From positions 20,832,462-20,896,461 of the forward strand of contig NC_034015.1 in the NCBI RefSeq assembly GCF_000346465.2: DNA of 64,000 nucleotides, read 5' to 3'. The notes below the pieces were generated by a model. That model was not told the origin of the DNA. It worked only from the letters and a program-made list of their open reading frames with translations, and did no database searches. Position numbers and translations under genes: made by a program. Shown here piece after piece: positions 1 to 11,108 of this stretch; position 1 is the stretch's first letter; every line of letters starts with the position of its first letter. Source of the DNA: Prunus persica. Lineage: Eukaryota; Streptophyta; Magnoliopsida; Rosales; Rosaceae.

Positions 1-357
1 TACCCATCTTTGCATGCTGCTTTCCTGTTATCGGCAAAAATAAGAGATTAAAAATAAAATAAATAAATAAAAAACTCATTCCTTTCCTCCATGGTTAACT
101 TATGGGCTTGAGATTCAGGGATTGCATTGTCCATAGTCATTGCTTAGAAATTGATTTTGAGGACACACTTTTACTCAAGTTATTGTGATTTGTCAATGTT
201 CCCCTGGACAATTTAATATGTCGCATATGCATAGCCAGCCTTTCCCTGCAAATCATCATTTTTCAAGTTTTTTATTAGAAGATCTCCTCATTTGTTAGTA
301 TCATCAGCATCTGAAAATTTCATCTCACAATTTTTTTTTTAATAATTCACCAACCAG

Positions 358-813
358 GTGCTATAATGTGTTCTCAATGCAAAGGTACTGGAGTTAATTC
401 TGTAGACCACTTCAATGGACAGTTTAAAGCTGGTGGACTATGTTGGCTTTGCAGGTAGCCATGTTGATTCGTATCAACATCTATTTTATTTTCATAATTT
501 CCATGAAGGGAAATTAGAGCTAATTTTCCTAATAAAGAGATCTCAAACTTCAAATGCTGCATGTTGTCCCTTCCCTTCATCGAAAATCCCTGCTTATAAT
601 TAGTCCCGCTTGCATTACACCCATCCTTCAACTATGTCTGTCTTTCACCTTTTGAGGATTTCATGCTAGTTCTTCTTATATATGCTTACCATCTGATACT
701 AATAATTGTATGTTTTCTTCAATATGCTTACCAGGGGTAAAAGGGACATTTTGTGTGGAGATTGCAATGGTGCTGGGTTTGTGGGTGGCTTCATGAGCAC
801 ACAGGACTCCTAG
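358..813 (+). CDS. BSD2: BSD2-like DnaJ-type zinc-finger protein, plastid (3' part only)
   Basis: Two terminal exons, 358-454 and 735-813, join in frame (the split Arg codon uses 453-454 plus 735) and end at TAG 811-813. They encode the C-terminal half of a cysteine-rich DnaJ-type zinc finger. CxxC pairs are visible at CSQC, CWLC and CGDC, with glycine-rich spacers (CKGTG, CNGAG), and the protein ends in MSTQDS. The order of motifs, including VDHFNGQFKAGG, is what I recall of BUNDLE SHEATH DEFECTIVE 2, a small plastid chaperone needed for Rubisco large-subunit assembly. The exon(s) with start codon and transit peptide are not visible and probably lie left of the window; bases 1-357 look like intron. 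Other small plant DnaJ-finger proteins are the main alternative. The family call is strong; the exact orthologue is moderately sure. Confidence 0.78.
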
Positions 814-1276
814 AACGTTGCAACTTGCAAAGATATGCTGCTCAGTTTCTTGCTATAGTGAAATGTTGTACTTGGTAAACAAGTGGAGAACTCATTGCTT
901 TGTTTAGACTTTTTTGTAATATTGGTTTTAGCACTGTTGGAAAAACAAGCCAAAATTTTATTGGGTCAGATATTTTGCCTGCACATCTGGTTCCAATCTG
1001 TTGGTTACTGTATTTTGTTCTAATTACAATGAAGAAGAACCAAGTTTTTTTTTTTGTTTTGCGTGGAATAATTCCCAAGTGTTAGATAGTGGTGATAAAA
1101 CCATGTTGTGGTCATCCTTAGATAAAATTACAAGTAAAGCTCATCATTCATGGATTCTAATTTCTTAGCCAGTCATTGGAATTTGAGAGGAAGAAATAAT
1201 AATAAATGGAATAAAGTTGGCTGGCTGATTCCAACCGGAAAACAGGTTAAAAAGATTAAAAAGATTAAAAAGAAAA
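814..1276. other. 3' flank of the BSD2-like gene, no gene seen
   Basis: AT-rich sequence containing the probable 3' UTR of the upstream gene. The short reading frames on both strands have no protein-like composition. Confidence 0.5.
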
Positions 1277-1349
1277 CGCGCCAGGTAGGGGTCGAACCTA
1301 CGACTTTCTGCTTAGGAAACAGACGCTCTATCCACTGAGCTACAGGCGC
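1277..1349 (-). tRNA. tRNA-Arg(CCU)
   Basis: The reverse complement folds as a 73-nt tRNA. The acceptor arm starts GCGCCTG and pairs with CTGGCGC apart from a T-T mismatch, followed by discriminator G. The D arm is GCTCAGTGGATAGAGC, and the T arm contains the canonical GGTTCGACCCC B box. The anticodon stem encloses the loop TTCCTAA, giving anticodon CCT. CCA is not encoded and there is no intron. A short T-rich run lies just downstream on the transcribed strand (plus-strand A-rich 1256-1275), suitable as a Pol III terminator. Confidence 0.96.
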
Positions 1350-1826
1350 TCTTGTGTCCTTCATTATCACAAAAATATTCAAAAATAGACTTGCATGTCT
1401 GATTGGTCACGTTATTTTGGAAAATTGTCAGCCACACCCACAGCCAGTAACCCAGTATTAACCAATTACCAATTGGTAAGTATGATTTTTGGTTACAAAC
1501 GGAGCTTTTAAAGCCTAAAAAGAAACATCAATTAAGTTACCTGGGCAACTTCATTCAACTTGTCCCGATTGTTTGAATGTTCATAAAGTTCTTTTTTCTT
1601 TTTTATTTAATTAAACCAATGGGAACATTGACTTGATGCATTTTGGAGACGGCGGGTCCTGCTGTGTTTTGTTTCTCTCAAAATTCAATCTTCAATAGAA
1701 ACATCAAACTTACTGATGTACTATATTTACTTGTTATCAACAAACATCAAACTTCAATGTCATAAATTATAAAGCAGATCAAGGGGCAGAGACATACATA
1801 GATGTTTGATTTGATGACAAAATATT
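1350..1826. other. Intergenic, no gene seen
   Basis: AT-rich spacer between tRNA-Arg and the end of the ATS3-like gene. Its right part should hold that gene's 3' UTR. No supported coding exon or clear repeat. Confidence 0.5.
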
Positions 1827-2375
1827 TCAAGGGGCAGAGACACCATGGCATAGATTGTGTCCAAACCACACTCGGTTGGGCAGGAAAGTGTTAAAGTTAA
1901 ACGAAACAGTGTTTGCATGTGGACCGTAGATCTTGACGAACTCGGGTTTCCAACCGTCGGATCCATTCCTCAGAAGGTTCAGATAACAGATGTTACGCGT
2001 ACATGGCCCGTTTATCTCCAACTTGTCGGAGGAGCACCTCTCAAACGTCCTTGAAGCTGGATTGTCAAGTCTCTTTGCATACACCTGCGCATTAACCAGA
2101 TTAAACCGATAAAATGATCAATTAAGATTTAATTCATCACATGATCAACTTCTGATTACCTCATTGCCAAAAGCATCACCATAGGCGAGGCTGATTTGGT
2201 CTCTGGTGAAAGTGGTTGAAGAGCAGCTGGTTTTTATGATCACTGTATAAGGGCAGCTCCTCTTGGCCTGCAGACTAGTTTCGGGCTTGAAGCTGGTAGA
2301 AGAAGCAGCATGCAAACGCAAAAAACCCATCAAGAAGAAGGCAAAAAGGACTGAAAACACAACTAGTTTAACCAT
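1827..2375 (-). CDS. ATS3: Embryo-specific protein 3 (ATS3)-like, PLAT/LH2-like secreted protein
   Basis: Two exons on the minus strand, 2375-2160 and 2084-1827, meet in phase 0 across a GT-AG intron and give 157 residues. The start is the ATG at 2375, because it opens directly into a hydrophobic signal peptide (MVKLVVFSVLFAFFLMGFL, residues 1-19) and sits about 60 bases below a TATA box. The mature part has the Cys-rich beta-sandwich pattern of plant ATS3 proteins: KRSCPYTVIIKTSC, then YGDAFGN, FERCSSD, the block GPCTRNICYLNL, and a Trp-rich end with WKPEFV and NRVWFG. ATS3 transcripts are known from seed embryos in Arabidopsis; the biochemical role is unknown. Length is slightly short for the family but the protein looks intact. 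A plain PLAT-domain stress protein is the main alternative. Confidence 0.85.
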
Positions 2376-2433
2376 ATTTTCCTGCAATTTCTTTTGGTTC
2401 CAGAAATGAGATATTAACCAAATGGGTTGCATA

Positions 2434-2441
2434 TATTTATA
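2434..2441 (-). promoter_or_regulatory. TATA box of the ATS3-like gene
   Basis: TATAAATA on the minus strand, about 60 bases upstream of the ATG, a normal plant TATA-to-ATG spacing for a short leader. Confidence 0.6.
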
Positions 2442-3148
2442 CAATATATTGTCCCCTGCAGTCTATGCAAAATGATGACTCTATGACAGTCTTTGGTTTG
2501 CTCACATTCTTGTTCCATTCATGCCCCGGGAAGTGTTTGCCTTGTAACTGTTCTTTACAAGCAAAAATCTGAGGGATGAAATAGTAATTTTACTACTCAT
2601 TCAACACTTCCAAAAGCTAGTATGCTGACTTACTGCCCATACTGAATCACTGACGCTCAATATATTCTTTTGATGTTATTGGTCAGTTTAGAGAGACTCT
2701 TAAAAGAACGGAATAGCACGTAGTGTTATTCGCGTGTGAATAGTGTTGTTACTCGCGCAAGTTTTTCAGCGGTTAAATATATAGCATACAGAGTTTGGCG
2801 GGGCTAGGCCTGGGTCATTGTCTTCTCAACATTTAGGGTTTGGGCCCCAATCCTCCCAAGGGCCTAAAAAGGTAAACAAACCAGAAGAGAACCATAGCAC
2901 AAAATAATGAAAGCACTGGGCACTCGTTAAAATAAAAGCGTAGAAATAGATCAGTTGGAAATAAGCACTCCATAAATTAAAAGGGGTAAGCCAAATCTTA
3001 TTTACATATTTCACAATTGTTTCTTTCCTTTTCAAGGACAATAACTGTAAATCTCACGCCTCCGCGGACAGTTTTTAAGATGAGGCGTGTGGCAATGGAA
3101 ACACAAGATCACAACAGCAGTGGCTGCACACTATCATATCATGTGGCA
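2442..3148. other. ATS3 promoter region and HO1 3' flank
   Basis: Promoter side of the minus-strand ATS3-like gene on the left and probable 3' UTR of heme oxygenase on the right. No coding exon supported. Confidence 0.5.
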
Positions 3149-5120
3149 TCACGACAATATTAGACGAAGAATCTCTCCTGAATGTTTGAATGATTTCTCG
3201 GTTTCTTCCAAGCAATGGTTCTTCTCCTCCCTCGTCCAGCTCTGGTGATGCATAGATGTAAATAACACATCAAGCAAAGAAATACGTACACGTTCAATCA
3301 AGCAAAGAGATGCGTACAAGAAAGTTTTTGCAAAAGAACAGCAGCTAGCTAACTCACCTGGGCAACTTTATTCAACTTCTCCCTTACATTCTGCAACAAC
3401 TGGGAAAGTTCACCATCCCATTTATAGAATTCCAATTCCTTCTTGTCGAGTATCATTTCAGCCACCTGAAATTGGGGAAAAATAAAACATTTGAGTTAAG
3501 AACTGGACCTCAGCTGCATTAGAAAGAAAATCAAATGTTGTTTGAGATCCCTGCTTGAACTAAGCAGGTAAGGGGAAAGATTCACAAATCCCGTATAGGG
3601 AATATCACTCATGCCCCTAAGTCAGAATTACCAATTAGATTAACTTGGTTCCTGCTACGCAAGTTTAGACTCTCAACCAGCTCAGGCATTGGAGCCAATG
3701 CAACATAGACCATGACAAATTTATATGAGAATGGACTCCGAGCATTATTTCTATACCTTTTTCCCAATCATTCGACCACCAGCTGAATGAGCAAAGTATA
3801 TATTATAGAAATGGCACAGAAATGCTTGAGGATCCTTCTCCGACAGTTCCTTAAGATATTCTGCATAGGTAACACCAGGAGCAGAAGGTTCTGGTATGAC
3901 ATGGCCTTGCTCCTTGAACCACTCCAAATCCTTTGCCAATTTTGCAGACCTTTCCAATCCAGTATTTCTGAACTCAGAATCTATAGCCAAAACCCATACA
4001 GCAACGGTACATTTTAGTTTAGTCATATTTACGGTAAATAAATACATGTAGCATTACAAGCACTCAGATAAACACACAGGACATCAGCAAAACTTCCATT
4101 GATATGAAACCTTAGTTACCTAATTTCAATTTTCATATTTGAAAACTCCCAAGACAAGTCCCACAATGTCATGATAGTCAAGACTAAACAAGAATAAAAC
4201 ATGTTGCTAAACATGGAAAATCTGATGCAGTATCCTAACATAAAAGTTTTGTGAGAGATATACATATGCATGGGTAGAACTGGATCTCTTTGTTAGTGTA
4301 GCATCATTATGATAGCAGAAGTGGAGTGGAGATCGTACAACTCTACAAACAAAGAAACATATATGACCAATAACACCTAACCCACACATAGAAAAGCAAT
4401 TCCTTGGTGCTATAAAATGCAAAATCACACACGCCCACAAGGCCAAAAATCATACCACATACAGCTAAAGTATAGCAAGATCATATAACACCAAGTACAG
4501 ATATTCAAAATCAGAACTTTAAGAACAACAGCGAAAGGCAATATTGACAGTTGGTCAATCCACACCAAACAATAAAATCTCAAAGGATGCACACCCAAAA
4601 AAACTTCAAACAAATACAAGAATAGGCACAAAGTTACTTGACAAAAACCATTCAAAGAACCAAAATTTAAATGATCAAAAAATCACTCACAAGAAGGGAA
4701 AGGGGCCTTTTCAACAATCCCTTCAAGGGTATCATACACCAACTTGCTATCCACAAGGAACTTCAAATACCCATCAACGGTTGGTTCCCACTTAGCCACT
4801 GGTCTCTCCTGAGGCTCTTTGACCTCCTTCTCACCCTCCTTAGCTTGGTCCTTGGTGTGTAATTTCATGGCCACAAACCTCATCTCCTCCACAAACCCCT
4901 TTGACTCACCCGGGTATCTCTTCTTGGCCTTCTCCGCTGTGGTGGCAGAAACAACCCCAGCAGCCTTCATGGGCACTCTGGTACTCATCCTTGGGATCGA
5001 AACAGAGGATTTTTTAAGCAAGAAATCAGAGCCTAAATTGGGGCTTGTGAGAGACTTGGGTGGGCAACGGGTCTTGTTAAAAAGGGACTGGGATTGCGAA
5101 ATTGGGGTTAAAGAAGCCAT
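3149..5120 (-). CDS. HO1: Heme oxygenase 1, plastid (HY1/HO1 type)
   Basis: Four exons on the minus strand (5120-4691, 3980-3757, 3465-3358, 3241-3149) splice at GT-AG sites and encode 284 residues, close to the 282 of Arabidopsis HO1. Residues 1 to about 55 are Ser/Arg-rich and read as a plastid transit peptide. The heme oxygenase fold starts near [17 protein letters not shown]; His88 in AMKLHTKD is the expected proximal heme ligand. Later family blocks include [20 protein letters not shown], ending with [13 protein letters not shown]. The enzyme opens heme with ferredoxin-derived electrons to biliverdin IX-alpha, CO and iron, the first step towards phytochromobilin. The first intron is about 710 bases. 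Nothing is missing. HO3/HO4-type paralogues are alternatives, but the regulatory-type HO2 is excluded by the intact His. Confidence 0.95.
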
Positions 5121-5966
5121 TTCCGAAAGTTCAAAGATTGAAACAAAACGAGGAAGAGTGAGTGAGTGAGTTAAGTGTATGATAGCGAAGCGTGAACGGA
5201 ACTTTTAGATTTACGAAACAAGAAATAGTTTATATGTTTGGCTTGAAACGGCGGTTCACGTCCTCTTCAAGCCAAAGCGATGGATAATATTACAAAAACA
5301 ATTTTTTAATCAAACAATAAGTTAAGCAAAAAACAATTTGAAAATATTGAATTTGGTGCAGTGTGGGCTGGTGCGTGAGTGCGTATGGGTCTCTCTGTGT
5401 TTTGTTGCTATCGAAATTGAATCTTGGATAGAAGGTTTGCTCTGTTTCTTGGTTTCTCTGTTTTAATGTTAATTTACTTCTTCTGGTTCTCAGTTCTGGA
5501 TTAGTGGATAGAGAAAAGAGAGAGTTTCGTCGGGACAATTCCAATGCTGAGCTGGGTCGGTGGAGGTCATCCGACGTCGTTTTACCTTTTGCTTCACGGG
5601 GCAAGCTGCGACTTGAAGTAGTTTGTGGCTTTTGACTCTCTTCTCTGTTCTTTTCAGCGCCAAAGACAACAGGATTACTTTATGGAAAATATTTCCCTTA
5701 TTTTTCTGTAGGTAAGAAATTCTATATTTCTGTTAGTGACGGTTCAGTGGCGTGTCCATTAATTTTTCTTTTTTATATTTTATAATTTATTTTTGTGCAT
5801 GTGTTAAACTGTAATTTACAAGAATGATGCGTTATGAAGAAAACCCAAGTTCCCTTATTTTACATATGATTTACAGCACTAATTATTTTATGGAAATTTC
5901 TTGTGTTGTTAAAAGAGGCTAGGAAAACCGAATATAATTGAAAGTAGAAGGCAAGTGGACATCAAA
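5121..5966. other. HO1 promoter and unassigned transcribed-looking stretch
   Basis: Left part is the HO1 leader and promoter. From about 5340 the plus strand becomes pyrimidine-rich like a plant 5' leader. A short open frame near 5498-5635 (around 45 codons, Arg-rich, containing EFRRDNSNAELGRW) ends in TGA. No start, splice partner or recognised domain was found, so I do not call a gene. A divergent non-coding transcript sharing the HO1 promoter is possible. Confidence 0.3.
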
Positions 5967-6048
5967 GTCGCTTTGGCCGAGTGGTTAAGGCGTGTGCCTG
6001 CTAAGTACATGGGGTTTCCCCGCGAGAGTTCGAATCTCTCAGGCGACG
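5967..6048 (+). tRNA. tRNA-Ser(GCU)
   Basis: An 82-nt class II tRNA. It has acceptor GTCGC.. pairing with ..GCGAC plus discriminator G, the D arm TGGCCGAGTGGTTAAGGC, an anticodon loop CTGCTAA (anticodon GCT), a long variable arm (ATGGGGTTTCCCCGC) and T loop GTTCGAATC. The long variable arm is diagnostic for serine or leucine, and the anticodon gives serine. T-rich sequence follows at 6053-6080 as Pol III terminator. Confidence 0.96.
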
Positions 6049-6187
6049 ATACTTTTTGGTTTAATTAGCTTTTTTCTTCTTTAAGAAGTCCGGGTGGGCT
6101 CAGTCGCCTCGTTTAATGGATAAATGGACCAATAAAGACCCATGGCGAAAGAACAGGGCCGTGACCAAATTCTCTTGATTAAGATAC

Positions 6188-6300
6188 AATCCACAGGTGT
6201 CACATATTTCACACACACAATTTTTTAATTTTATGTTCCACTATATCTTTACCTTTTTTGGCAATCCAAAGGTGTCACATATATCACACATACACTTTTC
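6188..6300. repeat. Direct repeat pair of about 38 bp
   Basis: Two similar segments, near 6188-6225 and 6262-6300, both begin CAATCCA and contain GGTGTCACATAT followed by a CA-rich stretch. Their origin is unknown. They sit next to the SINE-like element that ends the peroxidase gene. Confidence 0.55.
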
Positions 6301-6317
6301 TTATTTTATTACACATC

Positions 6318-6427
6318 GCCCTTTTTTTTGATACATTTTTTTAATACAAGCAATACTAAGAGAGGAATTCAAACACATGACCTCGAGTGCATGAATAACT
6401 GCTCTTAACCATTGAGTTATAAGTCCA
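6318..6427 (-). mobile_element. tRNA-derived SINE-like element abutting the peroxidase stop codon
   Basis: Read on the minus strand the sequence starts GTGGACTTATAACTC. It has an A-box-like AACTCAATGGTTAAGAGC and a B-box-like GTGTTTGAATTCC, then runs into a T-rich or A-rich tail. This is the head of a tRNA-derived SINE. It begins immediately after the TAG of the peroxidase CDS, on the same strand, so it would form the peroxidase 3' UTR. Target duplications were not identified. Confidence 0.5.
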
Positions 6428-7701
<1,274 letters not shown>

Positions 7702-7752
7702 ATCTGTTGTAATTGCTTCTTCACTCTTCACCAAAACATGACCACTACTTTG

Positions 7753-7760
7753 TTTATAAA
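7753..7760 (-). promoter_or_regulatory. TATA box of the peroxidase gene
   Basis: TTTATAAA on the minus strand, about 55 bases upstream of the peroxidase ATG at 7701. Confidence 0.55.
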
Positions 7761-8734
7761 TGGATTTGCTTGAGCCACTTTCTTTCCATTGCATTTTTGG
7801 CTTGTAACCCTTTTATTAGTGGAACGTGTGGGTCATATATGAGCTTTAGAGAAGATGGTGGATTTCACAGTACATGGATATTGTCTTTGAATGTGAACTG
7901 TAATAAAATGTGGTAGGCGCCCTCTCTCTCTCTCTCTCTCGCTCTCATTTTTGATTCTGCAGCTTTATTCTTCCACGCGTTTTATCCCTCTGTTGATGAT
8001 GTTGTTTGTTTAAGTCCATTTCTTCTTTTTTCCTTTAAAATATTCTCGTATTGGGGGTTCCCATTTGCTTTTATTTCCTATTTTTGCATCCAAAAGCTTG
8101 ATCGTGTGCATGCAAATTAAAGTTTTATTTTCTCAATTAATGCAGCACTTTAACTGCCCAACTTAGTGCTTAAGTAAGTTGGTAGTGTTCATAATTCAAG
8201 TACAAAAACCTGCAATGCAACAGGCTTCCATTCCTAACAGTAGATATATATTTTATAGTTTGCGCAAACCCCTGATCACATGAGAATGAATCTCTTGAGC
8301 TTTGAAGAGTTGAAAGTTCATCTTTTATGGAAATGCTCTGTAATGGCATCCATAAACCCGCAACAGGAAGATACTGAAAAGTACCAAATGCCTCTGTTCT
8401 AGCTGTGTGAGAACGAACAAACCCCTAAGTTGCTTTTTTTGGCAGCGATTTAGCGGTATCTTTCCAAATTTCTTGTTAAGAGTAAAAACAAGATATTGTC
8501 CGAAAAACTACATTTGCAAAATATGGAGAACATTATTACTTCTATTAGGCCAAAGATTTTATTATACAGAACTTAATTCTAATGAACTCATTCCAGCTAC
8601 AATTTTGCATTTTACCTGTGTTAGTATATAAAAGCATGCATAGCAGATGCATGTAAAGTATTTGAATAAACAGCAAAAACAAAACAAAAGGGGCCACATA
8701 CTAGTCACCATTTCAGTACCAACAACCTATCTGG
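7761..8734. other. Peroxidase promoter and SPX 3' flank with a CT microsatellite
   Basis: A (CT)n tract lies at about 7921-7944. The remainder is AT-rich promoter on the left and probable SPX 3' UTR on the right. No additional exon. Confidence 0.5.
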
Positions 8735-10911
8735 CTACTTGGCAACTTGTTCCAGAACAGGGACTTTTTTCCATTCATCCTCTAATTCACTTATTTGCAG
8801 TGGCGGCAACGAAAAGACACTAACAGTAGAGCTTCCACTCCTAATTTCCTTCAAAGCCCGCAACGCCGATATAGTACTTTTCATGTACAAGCTTTCAATG
8901 TACTCGATCTCTGCTAGTCCCTTGTTTACTCTGGGAATGCCATCATTCTCGGTAGTGGTAGTGGCAGAAGTTGAAGGATCACACCCTTCATCCCCATCAG
9001 ATCCTTCATTTGGAATGGGCTGTTCAGCAATGGCAAAGAGCTGGTCAAGCGTAATCTCACACTCCTTCACGAGCTTGTAGAGCAAGTCGGTGGTGAAGAA
9101 AGGCTGTTGCAAGACCTTCTGAATGAAGGGCAAGCGCATAAGAGCACCAGTTCTTTTATCGTACTTCTTGAGTATCTTTACCAGTCCTGTTAAAAGAAAT
9201 TAAATTGAGCTCTTTAAACCATGAAATATTTCTGCACAACACAGTTTAGATCGTTCACTTAAATTTGTCAAACTCACACAATTTGTAGTTTAAAAGACCA
9301 AAGAATGTAAAGTTCCTATGACCATAATGAAAAAAAACAGGATAAGTCCTTGATGATGTGCAGGTGGGAGACCAAGTTCATGCAAAGCTCTTCATAAAGG
9401 CTGAACAAGATTGTCACCATACTCTTAACTACATATTGATACCACCACAGATAAAGGAGCTAATGTGTAGGTATTAATACCCAAGCGCGCACAAATCTTT
9501 ACGTCTAAACATGTGCATTGAAATCTCAAAGCCTTAATGCAAAACGTATCGATAACCTTTAACAACAAATAGTTTTGCCGGGTCTTGATTGAACCCTTTC
9601 GCATTGGAAATGGCTTATGAGGGTTTATCCTAAATGCCTTCATGCACACGGAATGTCAAAATAAATATAAACATATGGAAACCCATAATGACAGGCTAGC
9701 ATACTTTTCAGTCTTCAAGTTTGCTATATTCCAAAGAAAGAAGTAAAAGAAAAAGATGAATACCTGTATAGTTGAGGGCACTATAATTCTCCAGCAAAAC
9801 CATCTCTCCATGGAAGTCCACTATCTCCTTGCGAATCTTAGTAATCTCTTCATTGGAATGCTTTGCTTTTGCCACCCTGTCTTGTATCTCCTGCATTCCA
9901 TACACATATAATACTATTCATTTCCTGCCATTGTATAATATATATTCAAGAAAAAAATATTTGCAATTGCAGCGATGCATTATTATTAGTAACACAAGGC
10001 GCAAGTTGGCACTGAGTTTATTTACTGTACCAAACGGTGTGTTTGTTAACTAACGGAAAATACCACAGCAAAAGCAACAGCAGCCATACAAAGCGAGGTG
10101 CGAACCAGTTCAAAGTGACAGGTGGCAGCCAGCCTCCCGCACACATGACTACAAGTGTGGTTCACTATAAGTGTGGTTCACAAAAGCAACGGCAAAGCCA
10201 AAATGACTAACGGTCCGTCCAAAAGAGAAACGAAAAGAGAAACGTGGAATAGAAGATTCCCCGTTTAGGTTTGCGTCAAATTTAGAAAATACGAGTCGCA
10301 AGATAAACTCGGGATTCAGAGATAAATCTAGCAATTAAATATCCAAATTTAAAGATAAAACTAGAAAATAAAGGATAATTAATTAGATGGCCTAAAGACT
10401 CTGTTTGGTTCCAGAGAAAGGAAACAGATGAATGCGAAAGAAAAGCTTGTGAAGCAGAGGCTTCTTCTATGTTATTTTGAATTCTAGACTAGACCATAAA
10501 AGGTAGATGCTTTATGAAACTTGTATAATCTAAATTAAAAAATTTATCAGGAACCAAACAACTATAGAAGAAAGAAAAAAGAAAAACTAGAACATGAGAT
10601 CAGAAAAAGAATACCTTCAAGGTAATAATATATTCTTCCTCCTTTTCGACAAAGAAGGAGTTAAATTTCTCGAGCTCGTCCTCCAACAACTGAATGAAAT
10701 TGATCTCCGCCGTGGACATGCCCTCCTTATCTCCGTGAGCGTCCGCACAATCAGCGGAGGCATCAATCCTTGGACGCTTCGTGGGCCTGTCACCGCCTTT
10801 GGGCTCGATGAGCTTCAGGCACTTCTTGAGCTCCTTGTAGGACAAGAACTTGTCCCGCCATTCCGGCAAGGTTTCCTCGATCTGGCTGCTCAGGCTCTTA
10901 CCGAACTTCAT
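8735..10911 (-). CDS. SPX-domain protein, SPX1/SPX2-like phosphate sensor
   Basis: Three exons on the minus strand (10911-10615, 9890-9764, 9186-8735) encode 291 residues, close to Arabidopsis SPX2 (287) and SPX1 (256). The N-terminus [20 protein letters not shown] and the following [11 protein letters not shown] are the SPX signature. The Lys-rich helices of the inositol-pyrophosphate pocket continue through [20 protein letters not shown]. There is no EXS, MFS or RING domain, so this is a stand-alone SPX protein. A basic TKRPRID segment after residue 40 may serve nuclear import. In the family, SPX proteins bind PHR1-type MYB factors when inositol pyrophosphates signal phosphate sufficiency. 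Two P1BS sites upstream fit the feedback loop by which PHR1 induces SPX genes under starvation. SPX4 is the less likely alternative. Confidence 0.93.
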
Positions 10912-11077
10912 CTCGAATTCGAAATCTTGTTTGTTCGGATAGAAAGGTAAAGTTTAGAGATTTTCTCGGGAAAATGGGAGAAAATACGAGGGAGTGGGAG
11001 TGGGAGTGGGTGGGGGTTGGGCGGGTGAGGGTAAAGGCAGAGGGGAGGGGGGGAAGGGGGATATAACGGTAGGGAGA

Positions 11078-11085
11078 GAATATTC
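11078..11085. promoter_or_regulatory. P1BS site (PHR1-binding), proximal
   Basis: GAATATTC matches the palindromic GNATATNC consensus. It is about 167 bases upstream of the SPX start codon, where such sites drive phosphate-starvation induction. Confidence 0.65.
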
Positions 11086-11100
11086 GAAGGGTTAATGTTG

Positions 11101-11108
11101 GAATATCC
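11101..11108. promoter_or_regulatory. P1BS site (PHR1-binding), distal
   Basis: GAATATCC matches GNATATNC and lies 15 bases beyond the first site. Paired P1BS elements are common in strongly phosphate-responsive promoters. Confidence 0.62.

Noticed and set aside
1..357. Additional BSD2 coding exon before 358
   Set aside because: No frame joins phase-correctly to the exon at 358 with an acceptable donor; treated as intron.
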